22,003 nucleotides of DNA from NCBI GenBank assembly GCA_934234005.1, contig CAKQHC010000013.1, positions 1 to 22,003 on the forward strand, read 5' to 3'. Below, piece by piece: positions 8,191-16,202 of the stretch (the stretch's first letter is position 1; the number at the start of each line of letters is the position of its first letter). The translations under genes and the position numbers were made by a program. Origin of the DNA: an uncultured Methanomassiliicoccales archaeon. Lineage in GTDB: Archaea > Thermoplasmatota > Thermoplasmata > Methanomassiliicoccales > Methanomethylophilaceae. The notes under the pieces were generated by a model that worked only from the letters and a program-made list of their open reading frames with translations, was not told where the DNA came from and searched no databases.

Positions 8191-8201
8191 CAATAATTAA
8201 G
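8191..8201 (-). promoter_or_regulatory. TATA box of the regulator-elp3 operon
   Basis: Minus-strand CTTAATTATTG is centred about 26 nt before the GTG at 8170. A second AT-rich stretch (aaaaaatattaata) lies about 15 nt further upstream and could be an alternative box giving a short leader. Confidence 0.5.
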
Positions 8202-8286
8202 ACGGTATTAATATTTTTTAATGCAGAAGTTTTTCAACACAGATATAAGAAATTAAAATCTTTGTTCATATCCAGAAACACTGACG

Positions 8287-8299
8287 GCCTTCAGAAGGC
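8287..8299. promoter_or_regulatory. Perfect palindrome in the 8171-8359 divergent intergenic region
   Basis: GCCTTC-A-GAAGGC is a perfect 6+6 inverted repeat with one central base. It lies about 31 bp upstream of the TATA box of the plus-strand glycan operon and between two divergent promoters. It could be an operator, for example for the adjacent winged-helix regulator. A short RNA hairpin is unlikely with a 1-nt loop. Confidence 0.35.
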
Positions 8300-8329
8300 T
8301 GAAACTACCGTACCCATCCACCGAATCGG

Positions 8330-8337
8330 TTAATATC
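8330..8337 (+). promoter_or_regulatory. TATA box of the first glycan operon
   Basis: TTAATATC is centred about 26 nt before the ATG at 8360, again predicting a leaderless transcript. A GGGG run 5 nt before the ATG is only a poor SD match. Confidence 0.5.
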
Positions 8338-8359
8338 TGTTACACATATAGGGGACATA

Positions 8360-10255
8360 ATGGGTGCACCGATTCAGACAACCGAAGAACAATTATACCA
8401 TTTTGCGGACGATTTGGAAAAATCTCTGTCATACGAAATGGATTTAGGGCGCACCTACGAAAACATAATCATGTGCGGCATGGGCGGTTCCGCGATAAGC
8501 GCAGACATCGTATACGATTTATGCTTCGCAGACTCGGACGTTCCGTTGAAGGTTCTGAAGTATCCGGTAATGCCGAAATGGTCGGATTGCAATACGTTGG
8601 CCGTATGTTCTTCGTATTCCGGCAATACGCAGGAAACCATTGCCGCTTATCTTCAGGCCAAATCGATGGGATGCAAAACAATCGTAATCACGTCGGGCGG
8701 CAATCTGAAAAGAATGGCGGAAGAAAACTCCGATACACTCATCCTGATGCCGGAAAATATGCATCCGCGCCATTCGATCGGCTTCATGATCGGATATACT
8801 CTTGCAGCCGTAATCGCAGCCGGAGGGCCGGATATAAGGCACCGTCTGACCGAGTGCATACCGTCGCTGAAAGAATACAGGGACGGGATTAAAGACAAAC
8901 ACACCGGGCTGGCATGGAAACTGGCAGAAAGTTTCGTCGGCAGCTTACCCATCATGCTGTCGGACGCATCTTTGAAATCAATAGCACTCAGGTGGAAAAC
9001 ACAGATCAACGAAAACGCAAAATTCGTTGCATTCACCAACCAATCCCAGGAATTCAACAGTTGTGCCACCGGAGCCTGGAACAAATGCTGTGCCGAGAAC
9101 AGGCAGTTGATTGTTCTCTGCGAATCAAAGGATGCGGAAATCAACCGTGAAGCGGATGCTCTTGAAAAAGACGGCTGCAGATACCGTATGCTGTACTTTG
9201 ACGGAATATCCGTAACAGACAACATGTTCAGGGCACTGATACTGGGCGACTACATTTCTATGTATATGGCGGAAATCCGCGGAATCAACTCCGGAACAGT
9301 ACCGCCGATAGACAGACTGAAGGTAAAACTGCGCGAACGCATCCGGGAATATGATGCGGGACCTGCGGATACACCGACGGAATTTTCGGTATGCATATGT
9401 GCGTACAACGAAGCAGACAACATCGGCAGATGCATCGAATCCGTGTACAGCCAAAAATTCGACGGATTCTGCATGAAAGAAGTTATCGTTGTATCCAGCA
9501 ACAGCGATGACGGTACCGACGGTATAGTCAGGGATTTAACAAAAAAACATGAAAATCTCAAACTTATCGCACAGCCCGAAAGAAAAGGTAAAAACCATGC
9601 GATAAACGAATTCCTCGATACGAAAAAAACCGAAATTGTGGTCATTCTTAATGCCGACAATATACTCTGTACGGAAAACAGCCTGCAAAAGTTGGTAGAA
9701 CCGTTCAGAAACCCCAAAATAGGCATCGTAGGCGGCCATCCGATTGCACTTAACGACGGCAAAACCGTAGCAAGTTTCGCTTCCAGGATGGAATGGATAG
9801 TACATCATCACATGGCAATGATTACACCGAAAATCGGAGAATTGATAGCGTACCGTGATTTGGGTTTCAGACTTCCGACGGATACACAGAACGACGAAGA
9901 ACTCATGAGGATGAAAATAGAGTCCAAACACTATCTTCCCGCATACGCTCCAGAAGCAACCGTATATAACCGCGGACCCGAAACCCGCGAAGACTTCATA
10001 AAACAAAGGGTGAGGACGAACATCGGCCAATGCTACCTTGAATCGCTGCCGGAATACTACAATCCCTCAAGAGATAATTCCGTACTGGTCAAAGCAACGA
10101 TTAAATCGCTTCCCGAACTCGGATTCCATCCCATCAAAATCATACAGACTGCCCGTTTGGAACTGTTCTGCCGCAAAAAGGCCCGCAAATATGTGGAAGA
10201 AAACAAACACGATGTGCCTGTTTGGGAACGCGTAGATTCCACAAAAAAGCTGTAA
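8360..10255 (+). CDS. Fusion of a PGI/PMI-like SIS domain with a GT2 glycosyltransferase
   Basis: Residues 1-330 resemble the bifunctional phosphoglucose/phosphomannose isomerase of archaea: CGMGGSAISADI (39-50), the phosphate-binding CSSYSGNTQET (83-93), NEN with Glu218 (217-219) and the closing PPIDRLKVKL (315-324). Residues 341 to about 540 are a GT-A fold family 2 glycosyltransferase, with FSVCICAYNEADNIGRCIES (342-361), NADN with Asp433 as the likely metal/sugar-nucleotide aspartate, and an acidic NDEEL at 511-515. The region where isomerases carry the catalytic His (E-L-N-H-N-E) reads EFNSCA here (231-236), so Ser234 replaces the His. The SIS half may bind a sugar phosphate rather than isomerise it. 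There is no membrane segment. It is first in a run of glycosyltransferase genes. The fusion is in one uninterrupted frame. Confidence 0.88.
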   Translation: MGAPIQTTEEQLYHFADDLEKSLSYEMDLGRTYENIIMCGMGGSAISADIVYDLCFADSDVPLKVLKYPVMPKWSDCNTLAVCSSYSGNTQETIAAYLQAKSMGCKTIVITSGGNLKRMAEENSDTLILMPENMHPRHSIGFMIGYTLAAVIAAGGPDIRHRLTECIPSLKEYRDGIKDKHTGLAWKLAESFVGSLPIMLSDASLKSIALRWKTQINENAKFVAFTNQSQEFNSCATGAWNKCCAENRQLIVLCESKDAEINREADALEKDGCRYRMLYFDGISVTDNMFRALILGDYISMYMAEIRGINSGTVPPIDRLKVKLRERIREYDAGPADTPTEFSVCICAYNEADNIGRCIESVYSQKFDGFCMKEVIVVSSNSDDGTDGIVRDLTKKHENLKLIAQPERKGKNHAINEFLDTKKTEIVVILNADNILCTENSLQKLVEPFRNPKIGIVGGHPIALNDGKTVASFASRMEWIVHHHMAMITPKIGELIAYRDLGFRLPTDTQNDEELMRMKIESKHYLPAYAPEATVYNRGPETREDFIKQRVRTNIGQCYLESLPEYYNPSRDNSVLVKATIKSLPELGFHPIKIIQTARLELFCRKKARKYVEENKHDVPVWERVDSTKKL

Positions 10256-10268
10256 CGCGCTACAATCA

Positions 10269-10277
10269 TTTTTTAAG
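10269..10277 (+). promoter_or_regulatory. Possible TATA box before the first GT4 gene
   Basis: TTTTTTAAG is centred about 25 nt before the ATG at 10298, in the short gap after the SIS-GT2 gene. The downstream glycosyltransferase may therefore have its own leaderless promoter instead of relying only on read-through. Confidence 0.4.
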
Positions 10278-10297
10278 TAACATGTATAGTGGCATCT

Positions 10298-11419
10298 ATG
10301 CGCATAGCGATGATTACGGACAGCTACTACCCCACCAGGGACGGCGTAGTCACATCCATTACCACCACAAAAAAAGCGTTGGAAGATATGGGGAACGAGG
10401 TGTTTGTCATCGCACCCGATCCGGGCAAAAATGACCGGCAGGAAGGCGTCATTTACATCGGATCGATAAAATTCAAGAGTTATGCGGGATACTTTATCCC
10501 CATTCTTCCCAGCATGGCGCTGCGCAAAATAGAAGAATTGAACGTTGACGTAATCCACATCCACGGAATAGCCGTCATGGCTCTGAGAGGTTTGTTATAC
10601 TCAAGAAAACTGAAAAAACCCGTGGTACTGACATTCCACACCATGGTCGGAGACGTGCTGCAGTTCTATTCCCCGGTAGCCCTCAAAAACGATTTTGTTG
10701 AAAAATGGGTATGGAAATACATCAGCTTCATCCTCAAACGCATGGATGCCGTCATTGTTCCCACTCCCGGAATAGGCAATGAACTGAGAAATATTGTCGG
10801 AAATATCGAAACGGTAACCATTCCGACCGGAATCGATACGAGGCGCTTTCATCCCAACATAGACTGTACCGGATTGAAAAACAGACTGAAGCTCGGCAAC
10901 GGATATGTTGTGGCCCATGTAAGCAGACTGTCCTATGAGAAAAACATAGATTTGGTTATACGTGCCATGCACCGTGTCGATGCGACATTGGTCATCGCCG
11001 GTTCCGGACCGTGCGAGGAAGAACTGAAAAAACTCGTATCCGAAGAAGGGCTTGACAACAAGGTAATCTTCACGGGATTCCTGGACGGTTCCGATTTATT
11101 GCAGTTGTACAGCCTGGCGGATGCCGTCGTATCCGCATCGGAATTTGAGACACAGGGGCTGTCTATATTGGAAGCCATGGCCTGCGGGACACCGGTTGTA
11201 TGCCGCGATGCGCGTGCGTTCCATGACATAATCAAAGACCACGTCAACGGATTTTTGTTTTCAAAACCCGAGGAACTGCCTTTGGTCATAGAAAGTGCCA
11301 TACATGCTACGGAAGAAGTGGTTGACATGGAGCTGTCCACCGCTTTGAAAAACTCGCGCGAAAACTCGGCAGAGCAATTGATTGCATTGTACACAAAGGT
11401 TGCAGAGGGCCGTAAATGA
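10298..11419 (+). CDS. Family 4 glycosyltransferase (GT-B fold)
   Basis: This 373-residue retaining glycosyltransferase transfers a sugar from a nucleotide donor, probably to a lipid or growing glycan on the cytoplasmic face. The N-terminal domain starts MRIAMITDSYYPTRDGVVTS, where the glycine-rich turn is typical of lipid mannosyl/glucosyl-transferases. The C-terminal domain has VAHVSRLSYEKNID (205-218) and the E-x7-E donor motif EFETQGLSILE (Glu284/Glu292). A GTG at 10289 is in frame, but the ATG at 10298 is preferred because it matches the family start and the TATA distance. The stop overlaps the next ATG (ATGA), so it is coupled to the membrane-protein gene. Substrate and acceptor cannot be told from sequence. 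Confidence 0.9.
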   Translation: MRIAMITDSYYPTRDGVVTSITTTKKALEDMGNEVFVIAPDPGKNDRQEGVIYIGSIKFKSYAGYFIPILPSMALRKIEELNVDVIHIHGIAVMALRGLLYSRKLKKPVVLTFHTMVGDVLQFYSPVALKNDFVEKWVWKYISFILKRMDAVIVPTPGIGNELRNIVGNIETVTIPTGIDTRRFHPNIDCTGLKNRLKLGNGYVVAHVSRLSYEKNIDLVIRAMHRVDATLVIAGSGPCEEELKKLVSEEGLDNKVIFTGFLDGSDLLQLYSLADAVVSASEFETQGLSILEAMACGTPVVCRDARAFHDIIKDHVNGFLFSKPEELPLVIESAIHATEEVVDMELSTALKNSRENSAEQLIALYTKVAEGRK

Positions 11420-12000
11420 GCGGAATCAGCGATGCCATTTACAACGTCTTCGGGGACTACGGCGACATAGGCGTAATGATCGGTGTATTCCTGATATTTC
11501 TCATCGACGCCCTTGTTTTTCCCGCACTGCCCGAAGTGTTCTTTATCCTGGGATTTGACTATAATCCGACGATAACATACGGCATAGGGCTCATACTGAT
11601 GGCGGTCATTGCCGAACTTATAGGCATATTCTCGCTGTATTACATAGTGAAACATATCCGCATACCGTCGCGCATCTCCAAAATAGTGGAAAAATACACT
11701 GATTTCCTTTTCGTAAACGACGAAAAAATATTTCTTGTGAACAGAATTGCACCTATGATTCCCTTTGCCGGGGCATTCATTGCATTGGTCGACAGATGGG
11801 ATCCCAAAAAATGTGCGGTTTACATCGTAATCGGATGCATACTGAAATATGGCATAATCCTTCTTGCCACCAACTTCTTCTACGAATATTTCGGAGGAAA
11901 CACCGCACTTAAAATAACCATTGTGTTCGTTCTGATTATCATAGCCATAAGCATGATTGCATCATACATGAAAAAGAAAAAAGCTGGTTTGGAACAATGA
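11416..12000 (+). CDS. DedA/VTT-like integral membrane protein
   Basis: This 194-residue hydrophobic protein has about five likely membrane segments (roughly 17-47, 53-80, 105-127, 132-152, 165-186) and a basic tail KKKK. A re-entrant-type segment FPALPEVFFILGF (36-48) and NRIAPMIPFAGAFIALVD (108-125), with an Arg before a proline-rich hairpin, recall DedA/VTT (SNARE-associated) proteins. Some members move polyprenyl phosphate or phospholipids across membranes. The match is partial, so the family call is tentative. It is locked between two GT4 genes by ATGA overlaps at both ends, with AGAGG about 7 nt before its ATG. A role in moving a lipid carrier or glycolipid made by its neighbours is plausible inference. 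Confidence 0.7.
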   Translation: MSGISDAIYNVFGDYGDIGVMIGVFLIFLIDALVFPALPEVFFILGFDYNPTITYGIGLILMAVIAELIGIFSLYYIVKHIRIPSRISKIVEKYTDFLFVNDEKIFLVNRIAPMIPFAGAFIALVDRWDPKKCAVYIVIGCILKYGIILLATNFFYEYFGGNTALKITIVFVLIIIAISMIASYMKKKKAGLEQ

Positions 12001-13082
12001 AGTTTGTCGACGTAAATCCGTTCTTCTACCCCTACAGAGGAGGTATAGAGCACCGTATGCATGATACCGCCAGACTGCTGTCCGAAATGGGTCACGACGT
12101 TACCATACTGACATCTCGCCTGAAAGACACTCCCGCGGAGGAAAAAACCGAATTCGGATACCGCATCATACGTTTGGACTCGCGTTTCATAAATATCTAT
12201 AATCCTCCGTTCGTATCGTCAAAAAACGTTCTCGAAACACTGCAGTCTCTGGATGCCGATGTTGTCAATTACAATTACCGCTGGGCGCCGTCGTATGATA
12301 AAGATATGGCGAAATACGACGGCCCCAAAGTATTCACCTACCACAACATGTGGGGCGAAGGATCCGGAATCCAAAAAAAACTGTCGATGATGAACGACAA
12401 CAAATTCGGCAAGAAGATTCTGCCTACATTCGATCACATAATATGCGTCAGCAGGTTCGTGCAGGAAGACATAATCTCCAAAGGCGTACCCCGCGAGAAA
12501 ACATCTTTTGTTCCGGGATGCCTCTCCGAACCGCCGAAAATCAACAATTCGAAGGAGGGGGATTTTATACTCTCTTTGGGTCGCCAGGTCGCCACCAAGG
12601 GACTGAAATACCTTGTCGAGGCCATGACGGACGTCGATTGCAAACTGGTAATGTGCGGAAAAGGTCCCGAAACCAAAAAATTGGAAAAACAAATCAGAAA
12701 ACTCGGTTTGGAAAATAAGGTTGAAATGCGCGGTTATGTCTCTGAAGAGGAAAAAGACAGACTTATGGACAGTTGCAAATTCTTTGTCATGCCGTCGGAA
12801 TTCGAAAGTCTGGGTCTGGCCGCAATCGAACTGATGTCCCACGGCCGTCCGATTGTCTGCTCGGATGCAGACGGTCTGCCGGAAACCGTAGGAAATGCAG
12901 GAGTTGTTGTCCCTAAGAAAGATTCGCAGGCCCTGGCAAAAGCAATCAACGATCTTCTTAATGATGAAAACAAACGTACCGAACTGGGACGGAACGCCGT
13001 CGAACGTACAGAATTCTATTCGTGGCCGTCCCACATAGGCAATCTGGAACGCATCCTAAAGGATGTTGCTTCCAAAAAATAA
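11997..13082 (+). CDS. Family 4 glycosyltransferase (GT-B fold), second copy
   Basis: This 361-residue GT4 enzyme begins MKFVDVNPFFYPYRGGIEHR, with the N-terminal GG-x-E/x-H turn of the family. ILSLGRQVATKGLKYLVEAM (191-210) opens the donor-binding domain, and the E-x7-E motif is EFESLGLAAIE (Glu270/Glu278). It is clearly different in sequence from the upstream GT4 and probably makes a different linkage. The ATG overlaps the stop of the membrane-protein gene (ATGA). Its TAA lies in the AT-rich tract that forms the U-run of the terminator used by the convergent ilvE gene. Donor and acceptor are unknown. Confidence 0.9.
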   Translation: MKFVDVNPFFYPYRGGIEHRMHDTARLLSEMGHDVTILTSRLKDTPAEEKTEFGYRIIRLDSRFINIYNPPFVSSKNVLETLQSLDADVVNYNYRWAPSYDKDMAKYDGPKVFTYHNMWGEGSGIQKKLSMMNDNKFGKKILPTFDHIICVSRFVQEDIISKGVPREKTSFVPGCLSEPPKINNSKEGDFILSLGRQVATKGLKYLVEAMTDVDCKLVMCGKGPETKKLEKQIRKLGLENKVEMRGYVSEEEKDRLMDSCKFFVMPSEFESLGLAAIELMSHGRPIVCSDADGLPETVGNAGVVVPKKDSQALAKAINDLLNDENKRTELGRNAVERTEFYSWPSHIGNLERILKDVASKK

Positions 13083-13100
13083 AAAGGGGAGTTAATCCCC
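13072..13100 (-). terminator. Terminator of ilvE
   Basis: On the minus strand, GGGGATTAACTCCCC (5-bp stem, 5-nt loop) follows the ilvE stop by 7 nt and runs into TTTTTATTTTTT. The T-run overlaps the 3' end of the convergent GT4 gene. A nearly identical element ends the aEF-1 beta gene. Confidence 0.65.
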
Positions 13101-13107
13101 CTGTTTA

Positions 13108-14037
13108 TCAGTTGACGTAGTCGAGCCACGCATCGTATTCCGGTGCTTTTCCGGTAGCTATGTCGTGGAACTTCTCGTGAATCTTGGTGGCAACTTCGCC
13201 GATTTTTCCGGTTCCGATTGTCCTGCCGTCGATCATGGTAACAGGCGCGATTTCTGCAGCGGTTCCGGTCATCCAAACCTCGTCGGCGGTGATGAGCTGC
13301 ATCCTGCTGACCTGAGTTTCCTCAACGGTGTAGCCCATGTCGCGTGCGACATCGATGATGGACTGCCTTGTAATTCCCTCCAAAATGCATTCTGCAGTCT
13401 GAGGTGTGAGAATCTTTCCGTGACGGTACAGGAAGATATTCTCTCCGGTGCATTCCGCAACATGTCCGACGGAGTTGAGCATAACTGCCTCGTTTGCTCC
13501 CTGACGGACTGCTTCTCTCTTGGCAAGAGTGGATGCAACATAAGATCCGTTCACTTTGGCGCCTGCGGGCCCACAGAGGTTATCGGGCCTCTGCCACGAA
13601 GAAGTGATGAGCTTTGCACCGGCGGACGAATCCTTTCCGAGATATGCTCCCATGTGGATACAGGTTATCGCCATAGAAGCAGGAACGCCGACAGGGTTAA
13701 GTCCGACTTCCTCCCCGGAGAGGAAAACGCAGGGTTTGACGTAATCGACTGCATCACCGTTGGCCCTGACGGTGTCTTTGATTGCGTTCATGAGATCGTC
13801 GAATCCGTATTCCTTACCGTCGAACACGAGATCGATGCCCATAACCTTACATCCGTCCATAAGTCTGCGGACATGGTCTTTGAGTCTGAAGACTGCAGGT
13901 CCCTTGGGAGTGTGGTAAACGCGAATTCCCTCGAAAACACCGGTTCCGTAATTAAGTGCATGAGCGAGAACGTGAACCTTCGCATCGGCCCAGTTGACAA
14001 GCTTTCCGTTCAACCAGATTTTTTCCGTTTTATCCAT
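13108..14037 (-). CDS. ilvE: Branched-chain amino acid aminotransferase IlvE
   Basis: IlvE is a PLP enzyme that transfers the amino group between glutamate and the 2-oxo acids of valine, leucine and isoleucine in the cytoplasm. The 309-residue protein is a fold-type IV aminotransferase: N-terminal WLNGKLVNWADAKVHVLAHA (8-27), YGTGVFEGIR (30-39), PLP lysine Lys161 in GAKVNGSY, and the cofactor-binding ECTGENIF (195-202). Length is typical. The ATG at 14037 was chosen because AAGGTG lies about 5 nt upstream and residues then match the family start; the open frame continues further upstream into ilvN. It follows the ilvN-like gene by 19 nt and is closed by a clear terminator. Confidence 0.96.
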   Translation of the reverse strand: MDKTEKIWLNGKLVNWADAKVHVLAHALNYGTGVFEGIRVYHTPKGPAVFRLKDHVRRLMDGCKVMGIDLVFDGKEYGFDDLMNAIKDTVRANGDAVDYVKPCVFLSGEEVGLNPVGVPASMAITCIHMGAYLGKDSSAGAKLITSSWQRPDNLCGPAGAKVNGSYVASTLAKREAVRQGANEAVMLNSVGHVAECTGENIFLYRHGKILTPQTAECILEGITRQSIIDVARDMGYTVEETQVSRMQLITADEVWMTGTAAEIAPVTMIDGRTIGTGKIGEVATKIHEKFHDIATGKAPEYDAWLDYVN

Positions 14038-14056
14038 GTAAACACCTTGGAATTCA

Positions 14057-14419
14057 TTAAAGTGCATTGAGGGCCTTGACATACCTCTCGGGCTTGCTAC
14101 GCTCGATCAGCTCCTCGACCTGATCCGATCCGCCGACGACACCGACATTTCCGTTTGACGTGGAAAGCAGTGCGTATGCGGACTGACCGGATTCCGGAAC
14201 CAATTCGACTTCGTACACATCCTGTAGCTTCTGCAATCTTCCCGCGGCAAGATCGGCGGCGCTCTTCTCGTTCATCGAAAGAACAATGCGGGATTTTCCT
14301 GGGAGTTCGCACTTTCCAACTACAATCGTTTCGACGTTGATTTTGTTGCGTGTGAATTCGCCCATGACCCTCTGCATAACGCCAAACTCGTTCTTGACTA
14401 TCAGGGAGATAACATACAT
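14057..14419 (-). CDS. Acetolactate synthase small-subunit-like ACT-domain protein (IlvN-like)
   Basis: This 120-residue protein has an N-terminal ACT domain, MYVISLIVKNEFGVMQRVMG followed by INVETIVVGKCELPGKSRIV. The pattern of N-E-x-G-V-x-x-R-V and N-I/V-E-T/S-x-x-V-G is that of IlvN/IlvH, the valine-sensing regulatory subunit of acetolactate synthase. IlvN is usually about 160 residues, so the C-terminal half is shortened here (about residues 75-120). No catalytic subunit gene is nearby. The start at 14419 drops an upstream open stretch that shows no family resemblance. It lies directly before ilvE, supporting a branched-chain amino acid role. An AT-rich box (14449-14456) about 33 nt upstream could give a short leader. 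Confidence 0.8.
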   Translation of the reverse strand: MYVISLIVKNEFGVMQRVMGEFTRNKINVETIVVGKCELPGKSRIVLSMNEKSAADLAAGRLQKLQDVYEVELVPESGQSAYALLSTSNGNVGVVGGSDQVEELIERSKPERYVKALNAL

Positions 14420-14563
14420 GCTATTACACCGATGCAAGCATACGCGTGCGTGTATTTGATGTAATCGCAAAGAAATATGATTATCCGCAAATCCGATACG
14501 GCCGATACTGACGAAATGCAAAACCCAGATTTTTCATAGTAGTTCGTTCTAAGTCAAAAGAGC

Positions 14564-16114
14564 ATGAGCAACGGAGAGACAAGCAGAGAATTTTGGAAAA
14601 GAACCCCTCTCAATACCGTAGTCAATGTCGTCAGAACATTGGTAATGAGCCTGGCAGGGATTTTACTCGTTCCGTACTATATAGACAATTTGGGACTCTC
14701 CGCTTACGGCATCATACCGCTGGCGACAACCATGACGTCTTATGTTATGGTGGTATCCGATTCTCTTGGTACCGCCTGCACCCGTTATTCGGTATTGGCC
14801 ATACACCAAAACAACAATGTCTCAAAAACCCTGAACACGGCATTCTTCGGAATAGTTCGCGGATGCGCCGTATTGATACCCGTCGTGATTCTGCTCTCTC
14901 TGCTGACGCCTGTTATCTTCAACATAGAAGGCAACAACGCAACAGACGTCCAGGTAATGTTCCTGCTGATTCTGATATCATCTCTCATAATTGCCAGCGT
15001 TTCATCGCTGATCAGTATTTTCAACGCGTTCAACAAACTGTACCTGCTGTACATTGCCAGAACATTCAATACGGTCATGCAGGTAGGACTGATAGTGCTT
15101 CTGTTTTCGATGGGAACCCCCAGCCTATTGGAAGTCGGAATTTCCTACCTTTTGGCGTCGGTTTTGTATTTTGCAATGATATTCGTACTGGCCAAACGCT
15201 GCTACCCTCCGCTGAAGATAAAACGTCACGAATTTGATATGGACGTTTTCAAAAAAATGGGCACTCTGGGAATATGGTCGGTTATATCCAAATTCGGAAG
15301 CATGCTGTACATCCAGGCATCTCTTGTTTTAATCAACATGTTTCTCGGATCGGAGGCGGGAGGCGGTTTCGCAATCGTAACGTCCCTGATATCTATGGTT
15401 CATACGGCCTGCTGGTCCATAACCACATCGTTTGAGCCCCTCATATTCAATGATTATGCCAAAAACAACATCGAGGAACTGAAGGCCATATTGAGATGCG
15501 GCATTAAATTCATCTCTATTCTTTTCGCGCTGCCTGTGGCATTTATAATTGTCCTGTCCCCTGAAATAATAACCGCGTGGGTTGGAAAAGACTACGTGTA
15601 TCTGTCGACCTTGGTATCGATAGCAATGATCAGCGACGTGATTTATTGTGCGTCCACTGTGCTCCAAGGCGTTCCCGTTGCATTCGTACGCATGAAACCG
15701 ATTGCAGTTATAACGCTGGTGTTCGGACTTGCGAATATAATAACCGCCGTATTCGCCCTGACGGTTATGGACGGCGACATGAAAACCGTGATGTGGATCT
15801 GGCTTTTCTGGACGATAATCTATACAAGCGCAACCGTGTTCTATAACGAATCCATCCTCGAAACCAAAAAATTCTACCTGATGAAACCCATTATCTTAGG
15901 TACAGGATTGTCTTTTGTGATTGCTGCATTGATTAGACTTTTGACGGAAATCATAACCGTTGCCGGAAGTTGGTTCGTTCTTATACCGTTGGCCGCTTTA
16001 ATGTTGGCAGCATACATTCCTGTCATGTTCGCCATGATGAACAAAAATGAAAAACAGATGGTACTGTCGATTATGCCTGATGTATTAAAAAAGAAGCTCT
16101 CCCGTTTTGTATGA
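14564..16114 (+). CDS. Wzx-type polysaccharide flippase (MOP superfamily)
   Basis: This 516-residue membrane protein has about 12-14 hydrophobic segments spread along its length and resembles the oligosaccharide/lipid flippases of the MOP superfamily. The opening region contains RTLVMSLAGILLVPYYIDNL (24-43) and LGLSAYGIIPL (43-53), the hallmark first-helix and S/A-Y-G pattern of Wzx proteins. Such proteins move lipid-linked glycan units from the cytoplasmic to the outer face of the membrane. The second glycan block starts here, followed after 88 nt by the cytidylyltransferase gene. A weak TATA-like TTTTCATAG lies about 28 nt before the ATG, with no SD. No glycan polymerase or oligosaccharyltransferase gene is visible in the window. 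The transported glycan is unknown. Confidence 0.9.
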   Translation: MSNGETSREFWKRTPLNTVVNVVRTLVMSLAGILLVPYYIDNLGLSAYGIIPLATTMTSYVMVVSDSLGTACTRYSVLAIHQNNNVSKTLNTAFFGIVRGCAVLIPVVILLSLLTPVIFNIEGNNATDVQVMFLLILISSLIIASVSSLISIFNAFNKLYLLYIARTFNTVMQVGLIVLLFSMGTPSLLEVGISYLLASVLYFAMIFVLAKRCYPPLKIKRHEFDMDVFKKMGTLGIWSVISKFGSMLYIQASLVLINMFLGSEAGGGFAIVTSLISMVHTACWSITTSFEPLIFNDYAKNNIEELKAILRCGIKFISILFALPVAFIIVLSPEIITAWVGKDYVYLSTLVSIAMISDVIYCASTVLQGVPVAFVRMKPIAVITLVFGLANIITAVFALTVMDGDMKTVMWIWLFWTIIYTSATVFYNESILETKKFYLMKPIILGTGLSFVIAALIRLLTEIITVAGSWFVLIPLAALMLAAYIPVMFAMMNKNEKQMVLSIMPDVLKKKLSRFV

Positions 16115-16169
16115 TGACGGTGCCCGCCTCAATCGATTGTTAAATCCTGTCCGTCGGTTCTATGGTTAG

Positions 16170-16181
16170 AAATATAATATA
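16170..16181 (+). promoter_or_regulatory. TATA box of the cytidylyltransferase-dehydrogenase-epimerase operon
   Basis: AAATATAATATA is centred about 27 nt before the ATG at 16203. It abuts an earlier in-frame ATG at 16182, which would lie upstream of the predicted transcription start and so cannot be the start codon of this transcript. Confidence 0.6.
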
Positions 16182-16202
16182 ATGTCTGCATTTACGGGAC
16201 AA

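Noticed and set aside
12219..13034. A 271-codon minus-strand frame inside the second GT4 gene
   Set aside because: It is a shadow of a clear glycosyltransferase, without start signals.
13165..14070. A 301-codon plus-strand frame antisense to ilvE
   Set aside because: IlvE motifs, SD and terminator are all on the minus strand; the opposite frame has no recognisable domain.
16182..16202. A seven-residue N-terminal extension of the cytidylyltransferase from ATG 16182
   Set aside because: The TATA box abuts this ATG, so it would not be transcribed from that promoter; the family N-terminus starts at 16203.
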